A stretch of DNA of 64,000 nt from Ktedonospora formicarum (GCF_016587355.1 NZ_BNJF01000007.1:248001-312000), one strand, 5' to 3'. Counted from the stretch's first letter, positions 8,230 to 18,624 are shown. Notes: generated from the sequence alone by a model not told the origin. Translations and numbers: made by a program.

Positions 8230-9753
8230 ATGCGATTAGAACACTTACTGGCTGCTTTGAAGCAGCCGCCTTTACATATATATGGTTCGGATCCACTGCC
8301 CGAACATACCGATATCCTGGGACTGGCCTATGACTCTCGTAAGGCTGCTCCTGGTTATCTTTTTATCGCGGTGCCAGGCGTTCATACCGATGGTCGACGC
8401 TTCGTCTCTGACGCGGCGCAACGTGGGGCCGTCGTCGCGTTGGGCGCGCCACTCGAAGACCCAACCGATCTCCCGATTCCCTATATTGAAGTGGCAGATG
8501 TGCGGGCAGCCCTGGCAGATTTAGCCTGTGCATTCTATGACTATCCCGCACAGCAACTCTGCACAATAGGTGTCACTGGCACCGATGGTAAGACAACCAC
8601 ATCGAATATTATCAGTACACTCTTCGATGCCGCCGGACACAACACGGGCTTGATGACGACTGCTAATTTTAAACTCAATGGGCAGGAATGGGCCAACTCA
8701 ACCCGCCAGAGTACACTAGAAGCCCTGGAGATACAGGAATTTCTACGCAAAATGCTGGATATGCAGGCCACGCACGCGGTCATCGAATCCACATCGCATG
8801 GTCTGGAGCTTCATCGTGTGCGAGGTTGCGCCTTTGATGTTGGAGTCGTTACAAATATTACCCATGAGCATCTCGACTTCCATAAAACGCTAGATGCCTA
8901 CCGACGCGCGAAGGCCCGCCTCTTCGAGATGCTTGATCCCTCTCAAGATAAGGGCAAAGGCTATCGCAAAGTCGCCATCCTCAATCGCGACGATTCGAGC
9001 TATGAGGTGCTCAAGCCTTACTGCCAGGTACCCATTCTCGACTATGGGATCGATACACCTGCGGCGGTTCGCGCCGTCGATCTCAATCTCCAGGCATCAC
9101 GGACAGCCTTTCGCGTCATCCTCCCCGACGCCGAATGCCAGATCGATACACCACTCATAGGCCGCTTTAATGTCAGCAACTGTCTGGCTGCTATCGCGAC
9201 CGCGTACAGTCAGGGCATCTCGCTAGAGATCATTGCGCACACCCTGGCGACCATCAAGGGCGTTCCTGGTCGCATGGAGCACATTGACGAGGGGCAACCG
9301 TTCAGCGTCATCGTGGACTATGCGCATACAGCTGACAGCCTGCACAAAGTCCTGTCTATCCTCCGACCAGTCACTCAGGGAAAACTGATGGTTGTTTTCG
9401 GCTCCGCTGGGGAGCGCGATGTGCAGAAGCGCCCAATTATGGGAAGTGTTGCCGCACAAATGAGTGACTTCTTCGTTATTACTGATGAAGACCCTCGCGA
9501 TGAAGATCGTGAAAGCATTTTACGAGACATCGCTGCTGGAAGCATCCAGGCCGGAAAGCAAGAGGGCAAGGATTTTCTCTGTATTGCGGATCGGCGGGAG
9601 GCCATCTCAGCGGCTTTTGAGCGCGCACAGCATAGCGATACAGTACTACTAGCGGGCAAAGGACACGAGCAAAGTATTATCATAGGGAGGGAAAAGCTCC
9701 CCTGGGATGATCGGCAGGTCGCAAGGGAAGAATTGCGCCCTTATGTTCAATAA
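8230..9753 (+). CDS. murE: UDP-MurNAc-tripeptide synthetase MurE
   Basis: Mur ligase of 507 residues that adds the third amino acid to UDP-MurNAc-L-Ala-D-Glu in the cytosol using ATP. Seen: the ATP loop GVTGTDGKTTTS, the substrate segment STRQSTLEALE, ESTSHGLELHRV, NITHEHLDFHKT, the RRAKARLF stretch that includes the lysine carbamylated in the family, and FGSAGERDVQKRP. The selectivity loop reads DEDPRDED; an Arg at this place is associated with meso-diaminopimelate (DNPR) enzymes, but the loop is not canonical, so the amino acid added is uncertain. It lies 111 bp before mraY on the same strand; murF, usually between them, is absent. Confidence 0.93.
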   Translation: MRLEHLLAALKQPPLHIYGSDPLPEHTDILGLAYDSRKAAPGYLFIAVPGVHTDGRRFVSDAAQRGAVVALGAPLEDPTDLPIPYIEVADVRAALADLACAFYDYPAQQLCTIGVTGTDGKTTTSNIISTLFDAAGHNTGLMTTANFKLNGQEWANSTRQSTLEALEIQEFLRKMLDMQATHAVIESTSHGLELHRVRGCAFDVGVVTNITHEHLDFHKTLDAYRRAKARLFEMLDPSQDKGKGYRKVAILNRDDSSYEVLKPYCQVPILDYGIDTPAAVRAVDLNLQASRTAFRVILPDAECQIDTPLIGRFNVSNCLAAIATAYSQGISLEIIAHTLATIKGVPGRMEHIDEGQPFSVIVDYAHTADSLHKVLSILRPVTQGKLMVVFGSAGERDVQKRPIMGSVAAQMSDFFVITDEDPRDEDRESILRDIAAGSIQAGKQEGKDFLCIADRREAISAAFERAQHSDTVLLAGKGHEQSIIIGREKLPWDDRQVAREELRPYVQ

Positions 9754-9761
9754 TACTCTAC

Positions 9762-9788
9762 TTGACCACCCATTATTACCTGTACAAT
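9762..9788 (+). promoter_or_regulatory. Possible promoter before mraY
   Basis: TTGACC (9762-9767) and TACAAT (9783-9788), spaced 15 bp, with a TG directly before the -10. The spacing is short, so confidence is limited. Confidence 0.35.
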
Positions 9789-9864
9789 CAGGCAAAGAGA
9801 GAACGTGTCCCACAACACGTTGCGACCGTGGAGCGTCTCAGCCATCGTTTGCTTTGGAGTGTGT

Positions 9865-11886
9865 ATGAATCTTATTCTGTGGCTCTTAATTATATTTGTG
9901 GCGTGCGCGGCTGCCAGCCTTCTGCTCTGTGGTATAGCACGAGTGCTTTTCCCCAAGTTCAGAAGCGGCGAGCATAAGCCGGGTACGCATCGCCCTGATA
10001 TGCCGGCAGGCGGTCGCGAGATTAAGACAATTGAGTTGCCGCTTGTAGGTGGTCCCGCGTTTACGCTGGCAATGGTTGGCGTTGGCGTCTGGGCAGGCTA
10101 TATATTCAATCTCAATCAGGAACAGTGGATCCTACTACTGATAGGATTGGGGGCAGCCCTGGGATTCGCGCTGGTTGGCTTTATCGATGACTGGAAAAAA
10201 GTATATAGTAAAGAGGGACTTTCCGAACGCGTCAAGTTCTCTGGCGTCTTCCTGGTCTCCGCGACAGCCGCGGTTCTCTACTTCTTCTTAATTTCAACGG
10301 GACAGGAATCGTATAGCTTCTATAAAGATCTCCCTATACTTAATACACTATTATGTAGCGCGAAAGGGTATGCGAATCAGACGACCTGCCCAGTCGTCCC
10401 AGGACAGATCGCCTTTTATGGCTGGCTGGTCTTCCTGGTTCTAATGACTGGGCTTGTGGGTAGCTTCACCTCAGTGGCGGTCGACTTTAGCGATGGTCTG
10501 GATGGTTTGGCTGGCGGCCTGGTCTTTAGCGCCTCACTGGCTCTTGGTATTGTCGTGACCGGGCTTATTGATCCCAGTCACCCCACAGGCATTGTACTGG
10601 AAATCCTGGCTCTGCTCTGTGCTGGCAGCGTATTAGGATATCTTCCCTGGAACTGGCCTTCATCGTGGGCGGCACGTCACCGAACCGCGAAACGGAGCGC
10701 CAAGATTTATATGGGCGATAGCGGCGCGCTAGCTCTCGGTGGAACACTGGCGATTATCGCGATCTTCTCTCGTAACGAGCTGCTGCTTTTGCTGTTGGGT
10801 GGTGCGTTTGTACTGGAGGGGCTTTCCGCTTTAATCCAGTCTCGCGTTCTGACACGGCTCTACCGCCGCTATTTGAAAACCATGCGCTTCTCCAGCTTGA
10901 ATGAGTTTGTCCCACATACCGAGTTCCCTCTACCATTCCTGGCAACGCCACTTCATCACCACTTTGATCTACTAGGTTGGGATCGCCGTCGCCTGGTCTA
11001 TGCGGCCTGGGCCCTGGGAGCCTGCTTCGCGGCACTTGGCGTTATGTCAGGCCTGGCAACATTTACCTGGCAACGCTATCTGGCTCGTATCCTGGTGCTG
11101 ATCCTGGCCGTGATTATCTGGACTAGCGGATCCTGGACCAAGTGTTACTTTGTCGGAAAACATCCAGCGGAACGCACGCGTCGACGCCGTCTCGCGCTCT
11201 ACTATGGCTATCCATTCGTGTTCATGGGCATTCCTTTACATCACTTGGTCGAGGTCATTGAGGCCAGTGAGGATGTTATTGAGACCCCCATTGAAGAATC
11301 CGCCCTCTGGATGCGGATGACCATCTATGATGCACGCTCAATTCTAGGTCTCTACTGCTATAGAGCAGGTTACTATCCCGCCGCGCTGGCCCAGTGGATG
11401 CGCATCCCTGAGCGTAACCGCGTCCTACGTCCCGAAATTACGCGCTTACTAGCCGAGGTCGATGAGCGCCTGGCGCTGGAAAAGCAGGAGACGCAACCTA
11501 TACGTCGTGATCAGCTTATTCCCAAAGAACCCATTCTCTCTGGCAACCTCCCTCCGGCGGACCTACCCAATCCACATGAGCCAATCCGTAGCGATGAGAC
11601 AGAGGGTATGCTCGCCGGTCCATGGGAATCCCTTAAGCCCTCGCACTCCTACCCGATTAATAACGAGGAGCTTGAGGATCTAGAGGAAGTAGATGAAGAG
11701 GAACGCATCGCGACAGCCCCACTTGGCTCTTCTATCAACGGTTCCAATAGTGGCGGCAATGGACATAATGGACATCACGCGACAGTGAGTGAAAGCAAAG
11801 CGTCACCTGACACCGATAACATTCAGTCAACATCTGCCCCCTCCGGGTGGCTCTCACGCATCTTCCGCTCTTCTTCCAAAGAATAG
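9865..11886 (+). CDS. mraY: MraY-family translocase with large C-terminal extension
   Basis: A 673-residue phospho-MurNAc-pentapeptide transferase, which loads UDP-MurNAc-pentapeptide onto undecaprenyl phosphate at the inner membrane. The polytopic catalytic part (about residues 1-430) carries FIDDWKK, DFSDGLDGLAGG, YMGDSGALALGG and the PLHHHFDLLGW histidine motif. MraY is normally 320-370 residues. Here about 240 extra residues follow: a helical, TPR-like part (SILGLYCYRAGYYPAALAQW) and an acidic, Gly/Asn/His-rich linker ending in SGWLSRIFRSSSKE. The start ATG 9865 has GGAG six bases upstream and is preferred to an upstream in-frame ATG at 9805. The extension may tether partners of the elongation or sporulation machinery; this is speculation. 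Confidence 0.9.
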   Translation: MNLILWLLIIFVACAAASLLLCGIARVLFPKFRSGEHKPGTHRPDMPAGGREIKTIELPLVGGPAFTLAMVGVGVWAGYIFNLNQEQWILLLIGLGAALGFALVGFIDDWKKVYSKEGLSERVKFSGVFLVSATAAVLYFFLISTGQESYSFYKDLPILNTLLCSAKGYANQTTCPVVPGQIAFYGWLVFLVLMTGLVGSFTSVAVDFSDGLDGLAGGLVFSASLALGIVVTGLIDPSHPTGIVLEILALLCAGSVLGYLPWNWPSSWAARHRTAKRSAKIYMGDSGALALGGTLAIIAIFSRNELLLLLLGGAFVLEGLSALIQSRVLTRLYRRYLKTMRFSSLNEFVPHTEFPLPFLATPLHHHFDLLGWDRRRLVYAAWALGACFAALGVMSGLATFTWQRYLARILVLILAVIIWTSGSWTKCYFVGKHPAERTRRRRLALYYGYPFVFMGIPLHHLVEVIEASEDVIETPIEESALWMRMTIYDARSILGLYCYRAGYYPAALAQWMRIPERNRVLRPEITRLLAEVDERLALEKQETQPIRRDQLIPKEPILSGNLPPADLPNPHEPIRSDETEGMLAGPWESLKPSHSYPINNEELEDLEEVDEEERIATAPLGSSINGSNSGGNGHNGHHATVSESKASPDTDNIQSTSAPSGWLSRIFRSSSKE

Positions 11887-11917
11887 CGGGTCGCTCGACG
11901 CAATAGGCGCTTCATAG

Positions 11918-11967
11918 AACAACGGAGCCTGGTATGGTGTGCTCACACTCTACCAGGCTCCGTTGTT
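11918..11967. terminator. Bidirectional terminator hairpin
   Basis: A perfect 17-bp stem (11918-11934 with 11951-11967) lies between the convergent mraY and CHAT/TPR genes. The loop contains a further GTGTG/CACAC pairing. Confidence 0.7.
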
Positions 11968-11980
11968 GCTAGTATGATCC

Positions 11981-14900
11981 CTACAAGAGATTATGCTTCT
12001 CCTTAAGCTGCTGGAGATGGTGAGTGGTAGGCTGATGGAGAGGGCGTCCCAAACGCTGATCGAACGCGAGTGCCTGCTCCCAGGCTTGCTCAGCCTCCTG
12101 ATATTTCCTCTGTTCCTCCCAAAGCTGCCCTTGACGACGAAGTATAGCGCATTGCTCAGCAGGCACATCCAGTTCAGCGGCGAGGCTCGCTGATTTACAA
12201 TATAATTCCTCAGCTTCAGAGAAGCGATGCCGGACCCTTGCTACATCGCCAAGGCCCCACAGAGCACGCGCTTCAACATGACGGGCTCTATGCTCACTGC
12301 CACGCGACTGAGCTAACTCATAGTATGTCTGGGCTTCCTGATATTCGCCACACGCGAAAGTCAGCGCGCCAAGGGCATTAAAGGCCCATGCTTCATCGAT
12401 GCGGTTACTGAGCGCGCTAAAGAGACGCAAAGCTTCGTCATAATTCATGCGCGCGGAATCGAGTTCGGAGCGTTGGAGAGCACAATCCCCCTGAAGGAGC
12501 AAACTCCAGCCCTCACCACGACGTATCCGCTGCGCCCTGAAAACTCTTAAAGCTTCGTGAGCGTCTCGTCGAGCTTCCTCAAGCTTCCCCTGGCTCAGAT
12601 AGACGGTACAACGATCTACCAGCGTCCAACCTTTCCCCACAGGTATATTCATGGATGTAAATATGCGCAGAGCCTCCACACTATCACCAAGGGCACGGAC
12701 ATATTGACCAAGGGCCTGATGTAGTGAGCAGCGATCACGTAGAGCCCAGGCATAGCCCTCCTGATCGGGAAGTAAGCGAAATCCTTTGATGGCTTGCTCA
12801 CAGATCTCAAGCGCCTCATGATACGCGCCATAGCTACGTTTGATCTCGCTTATAGCAAGTTGTAACCAGAGGATCCCCTTGCGATCCTGCATCTCATCAA
12901 AGAGCATTTGGGCCTCCTGGGCATATGCCTCAGCCTGCTCAAGGTTTCCCTCCTCGCGATAAAGGACAGACAATTCATACAATGTCCATCCTATTTCATG
13001 CCGTTCATTCTGCTGCTGAAGAAATGAGAGGCTACTACGCAGGCAAGCTTCCGCTTCAGTATAGCGTCCAAGCAGGCGTAGAATCGCCCCATACAGCATT
13101 GCACCTTGCCCTCGCCAGTTAGATCATGCAAGCGCGTGGCATGAACACCTGCGCGCTGCAACATTGAGAGCAGTTCGGCAGTATAGCCGCGTCCACACAA
13201 GGCCCAGGAAGCACGTACCGCAATGCCTACCGCGTATTGCATATCCTGTGCTTCACCCGCACTTTCCAGGTGCTCAAAGGCCGCAAACCATTCCTCTGGG
13301 CTTGGCTGAGGAAGATGGGTATAGTATGACGCAACCACACGATGTACACGCCTGCGCTCTTCCGCTGGTAGATGCGATATAGCGAAGTGCCTTACCTGGG
13401 GGTGAATAGTATAGACCCGCCCATCAAACTGCACAAAAGATGCCTGCACCAGTTCATCACGGGCCGCACGCCAGTTACGCGCAAGTTCCGTAAATGCCGT
13501 GGGCTCAATAATCGAGGGTACCATCGTCCTCTGAGGCACCGAGGATAGCTCAGCACGTTGCTCATCCGTTTCCTGAAAGAGGAGTGCGATCTGCTCGCGG
13601 CTAAATGGCAGCTTAAAGGCAGAAAGATATGCCAGAAGAAGTCGCGTATTAGGTGTCAGGCGGTTCGAAGAAACCTCTAACACAGCCAGAATACCTGCTA
13701 GAGGGGAATTGCGCAATTCGTCGCGCACCTCTTCCAGCGAGCGGGTCGCGGCTTCTGGTGTATATACACGACCCTCAATGGTGCGCGCGGTCCCAAAGAT
13801 AAGTTCCGCCCCAAGCGGATACCCGTCGAGCAACGCACAGATCTCGCGTAGAATCTCCTGCTGGGGCGCATCCTCAAGGTGAATATGCTGATCCAGGCCA
13901 CTCGACTGGGCTAGCTCAGCGAATAATTGAAGCAGGTCGGCATCCTGCATCTTGCCGACACGGTACTCATACCAACGGCAGTGCGCGTTCTCCGACACGA
14001 CCATATTTTCAGGGTTAAATTGGGAGGTCACCAGAACGGTCACTTCAGCAGGTAAAGAGCAGAGGAATTGGAGCCAGATTTCTAGTTCATTGCGATCGCG
14101 TACTTCTTCAAAGGCATCGAGCAGCAGCAAGCAAGGAAGTTCACGACTCGCCAACGAGCGTAAGGTTCCCAATACTAAGCGCACACGCCGAGCACTATCC
14201 ATTGACGCTTGCTGCCCGGCAGTGATGTTCAGAGAGTGAATAATTTCGATTAAAGCTTGATCAAAGGTCTTACCATCATCCAAAGAGACTCCCATAATCC
14301 CGCCGGGGAACTTCTCCTGATTGCGATGAACAACCTCCAACGCCAAGGCGCTTTTACCAATTCCCGCAGAACCTGTGATAGCGACACGGTGCGGGCTAGA
14401 GCGTGAGCGCAAGGTTGGTTTGGCCTGCGGAGACGCTGTGCTAGACGCCAGGAGCGCATCCAATTCGCGCAACTCACGCTCGCGCCCAACAAACGTTGAG
14501 GGCATCCCCAGATGAGCCAGGGGCAAATCATTCTCTTCGGGTGATTCGCGGGTCACGATCAGGGGCACTGGACTCTCTTCGCCCTCAGTGACACGCCGGT
14601 AGAGCACTGGAATAAACCAGCTTTGTTGTAAGGGAAGCAGAGCTTGACGAGCACGCGCTAGCGCCTCTTCTAACGTTCGACCATCGGCCAGCGCCTCATA
14701 GAAGTGAGACATAAAGGTGGGGCTAAGATCATCCTGAAGGGAGAAGGGCATAGCAACCACAGCCGGAACCTGAGCCATTACCAAAGCTGTTGCCAGAGAG
14801 GCATCAACGGGGTTGGGATCAGGTCGCTTCTGCTCACCCTGATTTTCAGATGCGATTGCAGCGGTCTCACAGGCCGAGAAAACGGCCAGACGTACATCAC

Positions 14901-15834
14901 TACTCACAAAGAGGTCGCGTAGCGATTGGGCATCAATGAATTGATTGTAGCCCTCCTCGTCACAGAAACACAAATAAGTTTGTGGCTTCACCCTCTGCAA
15001 GGCCTGACCACAGGTTACACAGCGGCGCGCCTCTGCGTCGTTGACGGTCTTACAATCCTCCCTGGGGCAAAGACGGCCATAGGCTCCATGCCCATCAAAA
15101 TGCACAATGTAGCAAGGAATGACCGTATCGCTATCGTCGAATACTCCCGCGCCACCGTAAGAGCTAAGATAACGCACTAGCTGATCGAACGTAGGAGGCT
15201 CCAGGCGATCAAGAAATACCTGTCCATTGTCGATAAGTGGCGAGAGGCCACGCTCCAGTGCTTCGAAGCTTAACTCGGTTTCGAGTGGGGCACAATCTAA
15301 AGGCGAGGCACCTATATACAAAACACGCATGGGAGGATGCACGGGCAGCTCACAGCCCCCAGGCATATCGGATTCAATGAGGGCACGTGTCAGAGTAAAA
15401 ATCCCTGAACCCAGCAGGAAGAGATCACCATTATGGAGCAATTCCCAAGGATAGCGTACGAACTCATCACAACCAGGGCCAAAACAAAACGTCAGTGCAA
15501 CGGTACCACGACGGCGTAAGGTACGTTGAATAACGCTACGTAAAAGCGCCTGGACCGACGGCTCAGTCTCCTGGTGTTTGGCTATATTAATTGGAAGCGG
15601 CGTTGAAGCATCCACACCGCAGAGCGCGAGAAAGAGGCGATAGCCAATATCACGCAAACTCTGATTATCATTTTGAAGCTTATTCAGTTTTTTCAGTTGA
15701 GCATTTAACTGCTTGGTGGTATAGGGAGGAATAAAGTTACCACCAATGGTTTGTCCAGACCAACTTTCTTTTACCTGGAGCTCAAATGTGCCGTCCTCGC
15801 GACTCTGAAAGAGAAAATTTAGCGTTTCACCCAT
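11981..15834 (-). CDS. CHAT protease - STAND NTPase - TPR protein (frameshifted)
   Basis: A 1284-residue multidomain protein once one base is restored. In order: N-terminal region (1-160), CHAT caspase-like protease with the dyad H249 (VHFDGHGAYG) and C322 (VFSACETA), a zinc ribbon (C256, C261, C272, C275) inserted between them, an NB-ARC/STAND NTPase starting at FVGRERELREL with Walker A GSAGIGKS (about 488-495) and Walker B LLLLDAF, a winged-helix region, and at least eight TPRs. The frame breaks at the C4 run 13087-13090 (plus strand); one more C gives the continuous TPR EGKVQCCMGAILRLLGRYTE. Read as given, a separate TPR frame opens at 13099 and overlaps by 109 bp. The layout equals an NLR-like receptor with a built-in protease; a role in programmed death or phage defence is inferred. 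Confidence 0.87.
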
Positions 15835-15991
15835 GATACAATAAGCCCGGCGTTCCTGGTCTCTTTTCTAGCTTAAAGTAATGTCATTGTATAACATTTA
15901 TGCCGTTAGTGTAGTAAAATACAATTTTTCCCGGTCTTCACTCTTCAATCGTGGAGTAAAGGGGTGATATGCCCTCTACCCCACATTCGAC

Positions 15992-17296
15992 CTATTCGCC
16001 CCAGAATAGTTCAACTTTACCAAAACGGACGATATCGCCCGCATGTACGCCCGCATCCTCCAGAGCTTTGATAACACCCATCTTAGAGAGCGTGACCTGT
16101 AAGCGATCCATACCCTCTTCACTCTCCTGATCCGTCATATTGACCGCGCGCTCAACAAGCTTACCACGGACAACATAGATCTCACCGTCTTTCGTAACGG
16201 TAAAGGCATCGTCTGGTTGCGGACGCAAGACCGTCCCCTGCTCCAAGGAGATAACCTGGGCCGCAGCCTGCTCCTCCTCTTCTTGTCGAATCTCACGCAG
16301 ACGGTCGCCCACAAACTGCATAAGTTCGGTCGTCCCCTGGTGCGCGGCAGCAGAGATGGCAAAGGTTGGGTAACCTGCGGCTTCTGCCTTCTCCTTCAAA
16401 GCAGGCCAACGCTCCTGAGCCTCCGGCAAATCCATTTTATTGAGCACAACGATCTGAGGTCGCTTACCCAGTTGCTCATCGTACTCACTCAACTCCTGAT
16501 TGATCTTCTCAAAATCTTCCCAGGGATCACGCTCCAGAGACGCGCCATCCAACATATGAATGAGCAGACGCGTCCTCTGGACATGGCGCAGGAACTCATG
16601 CCCCAGTCCAACTCCTTGCGCGGCACCTTCGATCAAACCTGGAATATCAGCCAGCACGAAATCATAGCCATCACCCTGCCGCGCATGTCCAATTTCTACC
16701 ACGCCCAGGTTAGGGATCAGCGTCGTAAAAGGATAGTTGGCGATCTTCGGTTGCGCGGCGGTCACGACAGAGAGCAAGGTAGATTTCCCAGCATTAGGAT
16801 AGCCAACCAGACCCACATCAGCGATAAGGCGCAGCTCCAATGTAACCCATAGCTCCTGGCCTGGCTCGCCTTTCTGTGCTTCATGAGGTGCCTGGTGTGT
16901 TGACGTAACAAAGTGAACGTTACCCAGACCACCACGCCCGCCGCGCGCGACCATCACGCGCTGCCCCGACTCAACCAAATCAGCAATTAGTTCGGATGTT
17001 TCGGCATCGCGAATTACCGTCCCACAGGGCACCTTTAATACGATATCTTTGCCCTTCGCGCCATGCATCTTTTGACGCGCCCCACCCTCGCCGGCTTCAG
17101 CATTAAATTGTTGTTTATAACGGTAGTCGATCAGCGTATTAAGGCGACTGGTCGCCACGAAGTAGACGCTACCGCCTCGACCACCATCACCGCCATCAGG
17201 TCCTCCCGATGGCGCGAACTTCTCACGGCGAAAATGCCTTGAACCGTCGCCACCCTTACCCGCCTTTACATAAATCTTTGTATGGTCAAAAAACAT
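15992..17296 (-). CDS. obgE: GTPase ObgE/CgtA
   Basis: A 434-residue Obg GTPase, essential in most bacteria for 50S ribosome maturation and stress signalling. N-terminal glycine-rich Obg fold (VKAGKGGDGSRHFRREKF, GGPDGGDGGRGG), then a G domain with GYPNAGKST, the switch region around NYPFTT, DIPGLIEGA and NKMDL, then a C-terminal OCT domain ending in VRFGKVELFWGE. The start is taken at 17296 (MFFDHTKI), the usual N-terminus of the family; the frame is open for 43 more codons upstream but that part has no Obg similarity. The presence of the OCT domain is typical of Gram-positive-type Obg. Confidence 0.95.
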   Translation of the reverse strand: MFFDHTKIYVKAGKGGDGSRHFRREKFAPSGGPDGGDGGRGGSVYFVATSRLNTLIDYRYKQQFNAEAGEGGARQKMHGAKGKDIVLKVPCGTVIRDAETSELIADLVESGQRVMVARGGRGGLGNVHFVTSTHQAPHEAQKGEPGQELWVTLELRLIADVGLVGYPNAGKSTLLSVVTAAQPKIANYPFTTLIPNLGVVEIGHARQGDGYDFVLADIPGLIEGAAQGVGLGHEFLRHVQRTRLLIHMLDGASLERDPWEDFEKINQELSEYDEQLGKRPQIVVLNKMDLPEAQERWPALKEKAEAAGYPTFAISAAAHQGTTELMQFVGDRLREIRQEEEEQAAAQVISLEQGTVLRPQPDDAFTVTKDGEIYVVRGKLVERAVNMTDQESEEGMDRLQVTLSKMGVIKALEDAGVHAGDIVRFGKVELFWGE

Positions 17297-17418
17297 GGCA
17301 TATCCCCACTCAAACTCAATCCTTACAACGTGCATGAAAAGACAATCATCTTTCATATCACAGCGCCTCTCAATATACCATAGAAAGACAGATAACGCCA
17401 TGCACTTGAGCGTCAACC

Positions 17419-17447
17419 TTGACAAAACTCAATGCCGCAAGTATACT
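17419..17447 (+). promoter_or_regulatory. Consensus sigma-70 promoter of padR operon
   Basis: TTGACA (17419-17424) and TATACT (17442-17447) with exactly 17 bp spacing. The predicted start is near 17454, just before the palindrome at 17465-17483. Confidence 0.75.
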
Positions 17448-17464
17448 TACATCGTTATTCGATG

Positions 17465-17483
17465 TACATAGTTATGCTATGTA
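17465..17483. promoter_or_regulatory. Palindromic operator upstream of padR
   Basis: TACATAG and CTATGTA (17465-17471 and 17477-17483) form a perfect dyad with a 5-base centre between the promoter and the padR start. PadR proteins commonly bind ATGT/ACAT-type dyads in their own promoters, so autorepression is likely. Confidence 0.6.
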
Positions 17484-17504
17484 TTATATAAAACGAGGTA
17501 TAGC

Positions 17505-17837
17505 ATGACCAAGATCAATCGCGAGCTTATGAAGGGCAGTATCGAATTGATCCTACTCGCAGTACTAGAGCACGAACCCATGTATGGCTATCAGATTGCC
17601 AAGGAAGTCAAGGCCTCTAGCCGGCAGATTCTCCAATTGAAGGAGGGTTCACTCTATCCCGCGCTTCATCGACTGGAACAGGCTGGACTGGTCGTCAGCA
17701 CATGGCAGACACGCGACGATGGCGCGCCTCGCCGTTACTATCGGCTTACACCTCTTGGGCGCGAAGAGGTTAAAGCCCGCAGGGCAGAGTGGCAGACATT
17801 TACCAGCGCGGTAGAAGGAGTTTTACGCCATGCCTGA
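17505..17837 (+). CDS. PadR family transcriptional regulator
   Basis: A 110-residue PadR-type repressor. The winged helix is clear: IELILLAVLEHEPMYGYQIA, the SLYPALHRLEQAGLV recognition part and a wing with PRRYYRLTPLGREE. PadR proteins respond to phenolics or envelope stress; many pair with HAAS-domain membrane proteins. The last 8 bp overlap the next gene, which begins with such a HAAS-like domain, so the two are translationally coupled. Promoter and candidate operator lie directly upstream. Ligand unknown. Confidence 0.93.
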   Translation: MTKINRELMKGSIELILLAVLEHEPMYGYQIAKEVKASSRQILQLKEGSLYPALHRLEQAGLVVSTWQTRDDGAPRRYYRLTPLGREEVKARRAEWQTFTSAVEGVLRHA

Positions 17838-18624
17838 GCGGATCGCACCCTTTACACACTATTTGCAATCCATCGACTATATGCTCATTGGCATTCCTCG
17901 TCGTAAACGCGCCGAGATCTATCAAGAACTTCGCACACACCTGGAAGACGCGGCTACTGAACGGAGTCTCTCTACCGATGACGAACAACTGCAACGTGAA
18001 GTCATCGACGCGCTCGGTTCCAGCGTTGACCTCGGAGTAGAGTTTCATCAGGCCTACTATGCACGCTACCAGATCGCCCGACGTGCCTCTGATTTAATAA
18101 TGGCGACCCTTCTGACACTACTTATGCTCCCATTCTTCATTGTAGCGGCACTCATCATTAAGCTGGAAACCCCTGGACCACTCTTCTACAAAGCAGAGTG
18201 GCTGGGACAATATGGACGCTGCTTCATGCTCTATCGCCTGCGCACAATGACCAATGCCATTGACATGGAACAGAGACGCTTTACGCGCTTCGGAGCATGG
18301 ATACGTAAGCTATCTCTGGATGAGTCAGCCGCCCTTATCAACGTCTTCAAAGGCGAGCTAAGTTTCGTTGGTCCCCGCTTGCTACGCCCAGGTGAAACCA
18401 ATCTCGGCGATCTACGCTGCCGCCGCATCCTCCAGGTACAGCCAGGCATGAGTAGTCCAAGCCTGGCGCGTTATGGCTTTGAACGTGTCTCGCTGCCGCA
18501 ACAGCTTGATCTCGATGAAGCATACCTGGAGCAGCGCTCGCTGCGCTACGATCTCCGCCTCTTCTGGGAAACATTACGCACCATATACCACCGCGCGCAT
18601 AGAGAAGAAACCGAGAGTCACTAG
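17830..18624 (+). CDS. HAAS domain - sugar-phosphate transferase fusion
   Basis: A 264-residue protein with two parts. Residues 6-75 resemble a HAAS/DUF1700 module (YMLIGIPRRKRAEIYQEL, THLEDAATE), normally attached to membrane proteins controlled by a neighbouring PadR. Residues 83-255 are a bacterial sugar transferase (WbaP/ExoY type), which moves a sugar-1-phosphate to undecaprenyl phosphate: one hydrophobic hairpin, then ETPGPLFYKAEWLGQYGR, YRLRTM, LSLDESAALINVFKGELSFV and GPRLLRPGE. It therefore starts an envelope or exopolysaccharide lipid-linked sugar, with the HAAS part as probable regulatory input. No other glycan genes are adjacent. The pairing is unusual. Confidence 0.85.
   Translation: MPERIAPFTHYLQSIDYMLIGIPRRKRAEIYQELRTHLEDAATERSLSTDDEQLQREVIDALGSSVDLGVEFHQAYYARYQIARRASDLIMATLLTLLMLPFFIVAALIIKLETPGPLFYKAEWLGQYGRCFMLYRLRTMTNAIDMEQRRFTRFGAWIRKLSLDESAALINVFKGELSFVGPRLLRPGETNLGDLRCRRILQVQPGMSSPSLARYGFERVSLPQQLDLDEAYLEQRSLRYDLRLFWETLRTIYHRAHREETESH

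Noticed and set aside
12991..13099. CHAT-STAND and TPR parts as two overlapping genes
   Set aside because: The TPR frame would start in mid-repeat, and one added base in the G/C run gives a seamless repeat; a single gene fits better.
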